A stretch of 64,000 nt of DNA from Diadema setosum (Eukaryota; Echinodermata; Echinoidea; Diadematoida; Diadematidae), in the NCBI RefSeq assembly GCF_964275005.1, contig NC_092688.1, forward strand, positions 25,832,934 through 25,896,933. Reading direction: 5' to 3'. Below, one piece after another: positions 58,891 to 64,000 of this stretch. The notes below the pieces were generated by a model. That model was not told the DNA's origin. It was given only the letters and a program-made list of their open reading frames with translations, and ran no database searches. Position numbers and translations under genes: made by a program. Every line of letters begins with the position of its first letter. The stretch's first letter is position 1.

Positions 58891-58995
58891 GCAAACCTCT
58901 TTCCCTGGTCACGTTCCTACGACACCTCCCTTACACCATCACTCCCGATTCATGGAGTAGATTCCAGGGCAATCCAACCTCCAACCCTACCAAAG
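58891..58995 (+). other. Possible isolated exon or conserved block
   Basis: On the plus strand, TTCTAG acceptor, about 34 open codons with protein-like composition (NLFPWSRSYDTSLTPSLPIH and on to PPTLPK), and donor GTACGTG. A minus-strand reading (TTTGGTAG acceptor, GTGTAAG donor) is shorter. No family recognised, and no partner exon found on the plus strand. Confidence 0.3.
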
Positions 58996-60360
58996 GTACG
59001 TGTTATTAAGCCTCTTTTGTCATCTCTCTAAAGTTCCATCAGAGTTTGTCAGAAAATTGTATTTGAGATCAAAATAAATGACAGTTGTGACAATAGTGCA
59101 TGAAAAATGCAACACATTAGCAAGCAAGAAATAAGAGGGTATCATATCCTAAATTTATCTTGTGGCTTTATTTCTCAAGTAGTTTGAGTGCATTTTCAGC
59201 ACATCTTCAAGTGTTAACTTTAAAGCACTATGGTATAAGGGTTTTACAACAGCATTTTTGAGTGGGTGACAAGAAGCTGTCATTTTAGGGAACAATGAAT
59301 AAACTCTACTTGAACCCCCGTAATAATGTCTATCATATAATCGAAAGTACTTTTCAAGGGGAATTAAAAGAAAAATCATGTTCTTCATAGATACCGAACT
59401 GCTGAACAATAAGTCACCCACATGCAACATTCTAAAGATCAGCACTAGATTGGACAGCCCTGGTCCCATTTCCATTTATGTAATGCCCCAATGAGAATCT
59501 GATAAAAACCCAGTACACACAACACACTAAACGATTCTTACACACAATTTTGATAGTATGTGGCATTGTACCAGATATGAGTTCTTCAAATCCACTTTCA
59601 AGTCATGTAAACACACTTTGAAGCAAGCCATTGCTTCTGGCTCCTGGCTTGTGGGGCATCAATGACATCACTTGAAGAGATATTCTCTTGGTATGTAACA
59701 TCTTCATCATCTTCAAATCCTATGCCTGAATGCTTCAGTCTTGTTTGAATGACTCAACAACTTCTGACATTCATCATTGGAAGTAAAATGCCATACTGGT
59801 CCTTTTCATATGACTGTTTAAAGCAACTACAGACTTTGTGGAGTCATACATAAAAGTTCATGCTGCATTCTCATTGCAACACCTTTCAAATGTGGACACA
59901 ATTGGGTACTACACAGAAGAAAATCCAGCATTTGCAAAAATATTCTTGAATAATATATGCTCAGAGATTTGTGAAATTTGGAAGCGGTGTCAGCAATAAG
60001 AATGGCAATGATGAAGATGACATCACAAGTTACCCTATACAGCCGTAACTGCATTCAGCATGCATGTCTACGCGATTTCAGAATAAATGAATTCAGTGCA
60101 GCGCTGATTACCATACCAATACCAACATGTGGTGCAGAAGGACATACTGTATATAGTACAATCCAATCACCACCATCTCAATAATGTTTTCAACATCCTA
60201 CACACAACATACGGTGCAGGCATGGGTACAGACTGTACATGTTGTACACGTCTGCAGCAGCTGTAAATAATCGCTCTCAGGGTATGTAAAAAACAAAAAC
60301 AAAAGAACAAGAAGAACAAAAACCAAAAAAAAACAACTACAACAAAACCAAAGGCATATA
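58996..60360. other. No gene recognised
   Basis: AT-rich. A 106-codon minus-strand frame at 59155-59475 shows no family likeness or splice context. Nothing else seen. Confidence 0.5.
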
Positions 60361-60600
60361 CTGTATACGCCGGATATTTCGCGAGGTTTTTATTTTCGCG
60401 AATTTCGCGAGTCAGCTGCTATTCGCGAAATTAAAAACATGCGAAAATATTGACTCTAATGCCAATGTGAATGTGACGTACACGTATAAATTTCTCCGTT
60501 CAGTACAAGACTCCATAATCGCAAATTTAACCACTCGCAAAATTGTCGTGAAGTCCCGACCCGCGAAAATTTAGACTCGCGAAATATATGGCGTATACAG
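60361..60600. mobile_element. 240-bp CTGTATACGCC MITE, copy 2
   Basis: Ends CTGTATACGCCGGATATTTC and GAAATATATGGCGTATACAG. Left flank TA; the right flank reads TC, so one base of the duplication has probably mutated. Rich in TTCGCGA motifs. Opposite orientation to 36531-36770. Confidence 0.85.
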
Positions 60601-62344
60601 TCTGATGATGCGGAGAACGGAGATACACCATACTGTACATAATGAAGGATATATGACTGTTATTAACCCTGCACCACTCCAAGATATATACTACCTTTTC
60701 CTCCATCGCCAGTTTTTAGGAAATTTGAATGAAAATAATGTACGATAAGTTTTTTTTTTTTTTTAAATCTGAATGACCATGATACATGTCAAGCATGGCG
60801 TACTACACTGTATGTGAACAATTTTTAAAAATGTTCAAAAAAAAAAAAAAAGAGAGGAACAAAGAGTAAATATAAGAGGAAGAAATAATGAGTTGTGCAG
60901 ATTGGCTACATGTCATGCTTGAAGGAAAAGAGAATGTACATTATCTAAAAAAATAAATAAATAAAATGAATAAATGAAAGAGGTACAACTTGTACATGCA
61001 TCAGACAATCCAAATGTTGAGGAGTGACAAAAAAACAATGAAATGGCTTGGAGGACTAAACTACCCAACATTTAACAAACAGAAATATGGTAATTGAGGC
61101 AATAACATGGCACAAAAATGTTGGCATGCGGAAAACAAGACAGCTGATGAAATGATATTTGCACGGCATTCACATGGCGAAAAGATCTCATTTGTATTCA
61201 TGCATTTAAAATCCTCTGTTGAGTCATCAGGCATACAGCCACTAACAAAGATAACAAAGAGTCTTTATCATGTTCATACAGACTGTAAGTAAGCCAGTAA
61301 CAATGTCTTGAAAAAAAAAAAATAGTGTTGCAAATTTCATTGCACGTCAGTCAACAAATGCTGTTCTGAATATGCATGCATTTTGGCACATATGTGCACA
61401 TGCATATACCACTAAAACTTATTTTTGAAAATCATGGAGATTATTTAACTTAGTTATTCTTGTGACAAGTTGCTTTTATTGCAACTGACTGACAAATTAC
61501 CCTTCATCAACGTAAATAAACACCAATTATTCAGTGTTTATTTATGTCAATGAAGGCCAATTTTTCAATTGGTAGCATGCAGTTTGCCAACAAAATAATG
61601 TCATGTGAAGTAAACTGGGATCTCCTGAAGCTCCCCTTCTAAATCCATTCAAGAAATAAAGTCACTCAGAGAATGGACATGTATGCTATATCAAGCAAAA
61701 CTCTATTAGCAAACACCTCTGGACTATAACTTGCTACCATTATATCTTCTCAGAAAAGGGACTACAAGAACATTATATTAGTTGGCTTTTCGGGGAACAG
61801 AAAAATATTTTCACTAGTACCATCACCTTTATTTCCAAAACATGTTCATAAATACTGATGAGATCTTTTTTCCATGTGAATATAGTCTTTAGATGCATGC
61901 CAAGTAGTTGAAGAGAGAGAGAGAGGATGCTTGAGTATTAAGAAAAGGACAAGGAGGTAATTATATAATTGTGCATCCGAGCAAATTTTCCTGATACGCC
62001 ATTGTCACAGTTTACCTCCTCCAAGCATGACGGGTGAAAGTCTTCCTTTTCCCATTTCTGGATAAACGTTTGGGTGAATCACAGATCAAGTTTTGCTTAC
62101 ACTTACTTATGAATGGTCAAAATATAATCAATAATAAAGAATAAAAGCAACCAAAAGCAACAATCACATTTTGAATCTTGGTAATAAAACTGCCACTGGT
62201 AATCTTTCCAAGTGAATGAATCTAAATGTTAAGCAATGGGCCTTATAGCCAGATTGCATTAATATAAACGCTGCGTAGGAACAAAAATGAAAGTTGTGTG
62301 CATGAGCCAAGGAATTTACTCGACTGTGTGTGGTTGTTCTTTTT
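60601..62344. other. No gene recognised
   Basis: AT-rich with several poly-A and poly-T runs. A short inverted pair near 61510-61575 (AATAAACACCAATT…, AGTGTTTATTT) is the only structure. Confidence 0.5.
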
Positions 62345-62348
62345 TTAA

Positions 62349-62906
62349 AGGGAAGATAAACCCTAAGAGCATTGTGGATTGAGTGAAAGCAGCAATATTA
62401 GTAGAACGCATTACTGAAAGTTTGAAGAAAATCGGACAATCCATGCAGAAGTTATGAATTTTTAAAGTTTTGGTGTTGGAACCGCTGGATGAGGAGACTA
62501 CTAGAAGTTATGACGTATGAGTGGACAACTATACAAAGAAAATATAAAGAAAATTCGACAAAAATCCATTTTTCATGAAAATTACAAATGCCATCAACTT
62601 GATACTGACATATGTTAAGGGTAGCAACTCTTCCCCCTGCTTTCTGAAAGCGGTCGGTCAAGTGCTCTTTCATAATGCTTGAAAAATGAATTTTTGTTGA
62701 ATTTCCTTTATATTTCCTTTGACGTGTGGTCCTCTCATACGTCATAGCCTCTAGTAGTCTCCTCATCCAGCGGTTCCAACACCAAAACTTAAAAAATTCA
62801 TAACTTTTGTACCGATTGTCCGATTTTCCTCAAACTTTCACTGATGTGTTCTACTAATGTTGTTGCTTTCACTCAATCCTCATTGCTCTTAGGGTTTATC
62901 TTCCCT
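62349..62906. mobile_element. TTAA-flanked fold-back MITE, family A, second full copy
   Basis: TTAA at 62345-62348 and 62907-62910. Arms AGGGAAGATAAACCCTAAGA… and its inverse, about 200 bp each, including AAAATCGGACAATCC. It shares its right TTAA with the next element. Confidence 0.8.
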
Positions 62907-62910
62907 TTAA

Positions 62911-63685
62911 CCCTAAAAGGGCCGGGGGGAGGCGGAATCCGCCCCCCCCCTCGACGTTTCGCGCTATAATTCTGTAACGCGAGAAGGCCTCATCGCGAGG
63001 CTTCTTGACTTTCTTCGTTCAAGTCTCGCGCAACTTTTGAGACCAAATTTGCAACGTCCGCGCATACTTTTGCGAAGCCACGCCCATTTTTGTAACGGAA
63101 TGTCGCTCCAAAACGGGCACAATTTTGTGATTTTGTGTACATTTCCTATTGAAAACAGTGCTCTGTCATGAAAGGCATAAAAACCTGATTATTTTTACAA
63201 TTAATCACTTTCATTGATTAATTTTGTGCTAATTATGGTAGAAAAGTGGTCAGTGACAATTTCCAATGAAAAAACAAAGAAAAAACAAAAGTTGAAAAAC
63301 AAAGAAATACATAAGAAATTCTGAAAACAATAAAATACATAAGAATTGAAATGAGTTTTGGAAGTTTTTGTGATGTACAATTGTTGAATATGCTAAAACG
63401 GATTTACAGATCAAAAATTAGACTCTCAATGCTTTTAATTAAGCTAAAATATCACCTTGAGCTTAATTTGCATAATTAATTAATTAAAATTAGAAATTGA
63501 TTGTTTCAAAAAATCTTATAACACAATCTTGTAGATTATGACGCGGGTCTCACGCATGCAAAATTTCATCGCGATCGCACCACCGATGGCCGAGATCTCG
63601 GGGGGGGGGGGGGGGGGGGGGGCGGAATCCCCCCCCCCCCCCCCCCCGGTCTGAGCATAGCCAAAAAAGCCCGGCCCCTTTAGGG
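62911..63685. mobile_element. piggyBac-like non-autonomous element
   Basis: TTAA at 62907-62910 and 63686-63689. Ends CCCTAAAAGGGCCGGG and CCCGGCCCCTTTAGGG. GGCGGAATCC occurs near both ends beside long G and C runs. TTAA targets and CCC-type ends are usual for piggyBac. No transposase frame. Confidence 0.75.
63599..63648. repeat. G-run facing C-run
   Basis: About 23 G, then CGGAATC, then about 18 C: a hairpin-capable, possibly G-quadruplex-forming tract inside the piggyBac-like element. Its length in the assembly may be unreliable. Confidence 0.9.
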
Positions 63686-63689
63686 TTAA

Positions 63690-63811
63690 TGGAGTAATGG
63701 TGGCAAGCAAACTTGTGTGAGTGTGTGCATTTTACTTAGACTGTAACAAATGATGCTTACCACTAAAATATCAGAGGCAGCATGATTTTACTTTGAATGA
63801 CAATTGTATTG

Positions 63812-63846
<35 letters not shown>

Positions 63847-64000
63847 CTGTTTCTCTGCTAAAAGGTAAAACGTAAATGTTTTTGGTAGCATCGTGAATTC
63901 CATGTGAATATCATGTGATAATAATTAAAGCATTGTAGGTTTCAAAATACGAATGCTGGCATCTCTGATTATTTATGTACTGATACATGCTTTTATTCAT
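63690..64000. other. Right edge, nothing identified
   Basis: AT-rich with a poly-A run at about 63812-63843. No gene. Confidence 0.6.

Noticed and set aside
59155..59475. 106-codon minus-strand frame with a true ATG
   Set aside because: AT-rich codon use, no domain or splice context, and no link in phase to the GAF gene. Kept only as a possible chance frame.

Overview
The window looks like genomic DNA of a marine invertebrate deuterostome, most likely an echinoderm. This rests on short conserved exons in long AT-rich introns, many small inverted-repeat elements, scattered AGGCCTA motifs, and the kinds of proteins encoded. The species cannot be named from sequence alone. No bacterial or viral gene, rRNA, CRISPR array or autonomous transposase was seen.

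Layout. 1-9.9 kb is mostly intergenic and repeat-rich. It holds one clear exon of a CUB-like extracellular protein on the minus strand near the left edge, plus microsatellites, a tRNA-Thr-like pseudogene, two strong palindromes and several TTAA-flanked elements. A complete 12-exon plus-strand gene runs from 10126 to 39482. It encodes a 646-residue acyl-CoA dehydrogenase of the AidB / ACDH-11 type. The 3' part of a second gene, with nine exons seen, lies on the minus strand from 56583 down to a stop at 44938. Its 423 visible residues hold two GAF-like modules followed by a segment resembling the dynein stalk and microtubule-binding region; an EFCAB5-like or other ciliary protein is my best guess. 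The two genes converge on a gap at about 39.5-44.9 kb that holds their 3' ends. 56.6-64 kb is intronic or intergenic, with further small transposon-like elements.

Most striking feature. Intron 6 of the dehydrogenase gene (15.3 kb) is filled by a 14.5 kb mirrored block, 18095-32644. It starts and ends with the same 29-bp hairpin and has inverted arms of about 3 kb. The arms carry tRNA-headed repeat units in mirrored pairs. Inside lies a second fold-back element sharing the AGGTGATACGC terminus. Later insertions present in one copy but not another give natural empty sites. No transposase frame was found, so it looks like a non-autonomous or composite fold-back element.

Exon boundaries were read from GT/AG sites and continuity of frame. 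The dehydrogenase exons join without a phase break over 1941 nt, and the nine exons of the second gene join over 1272 nt.
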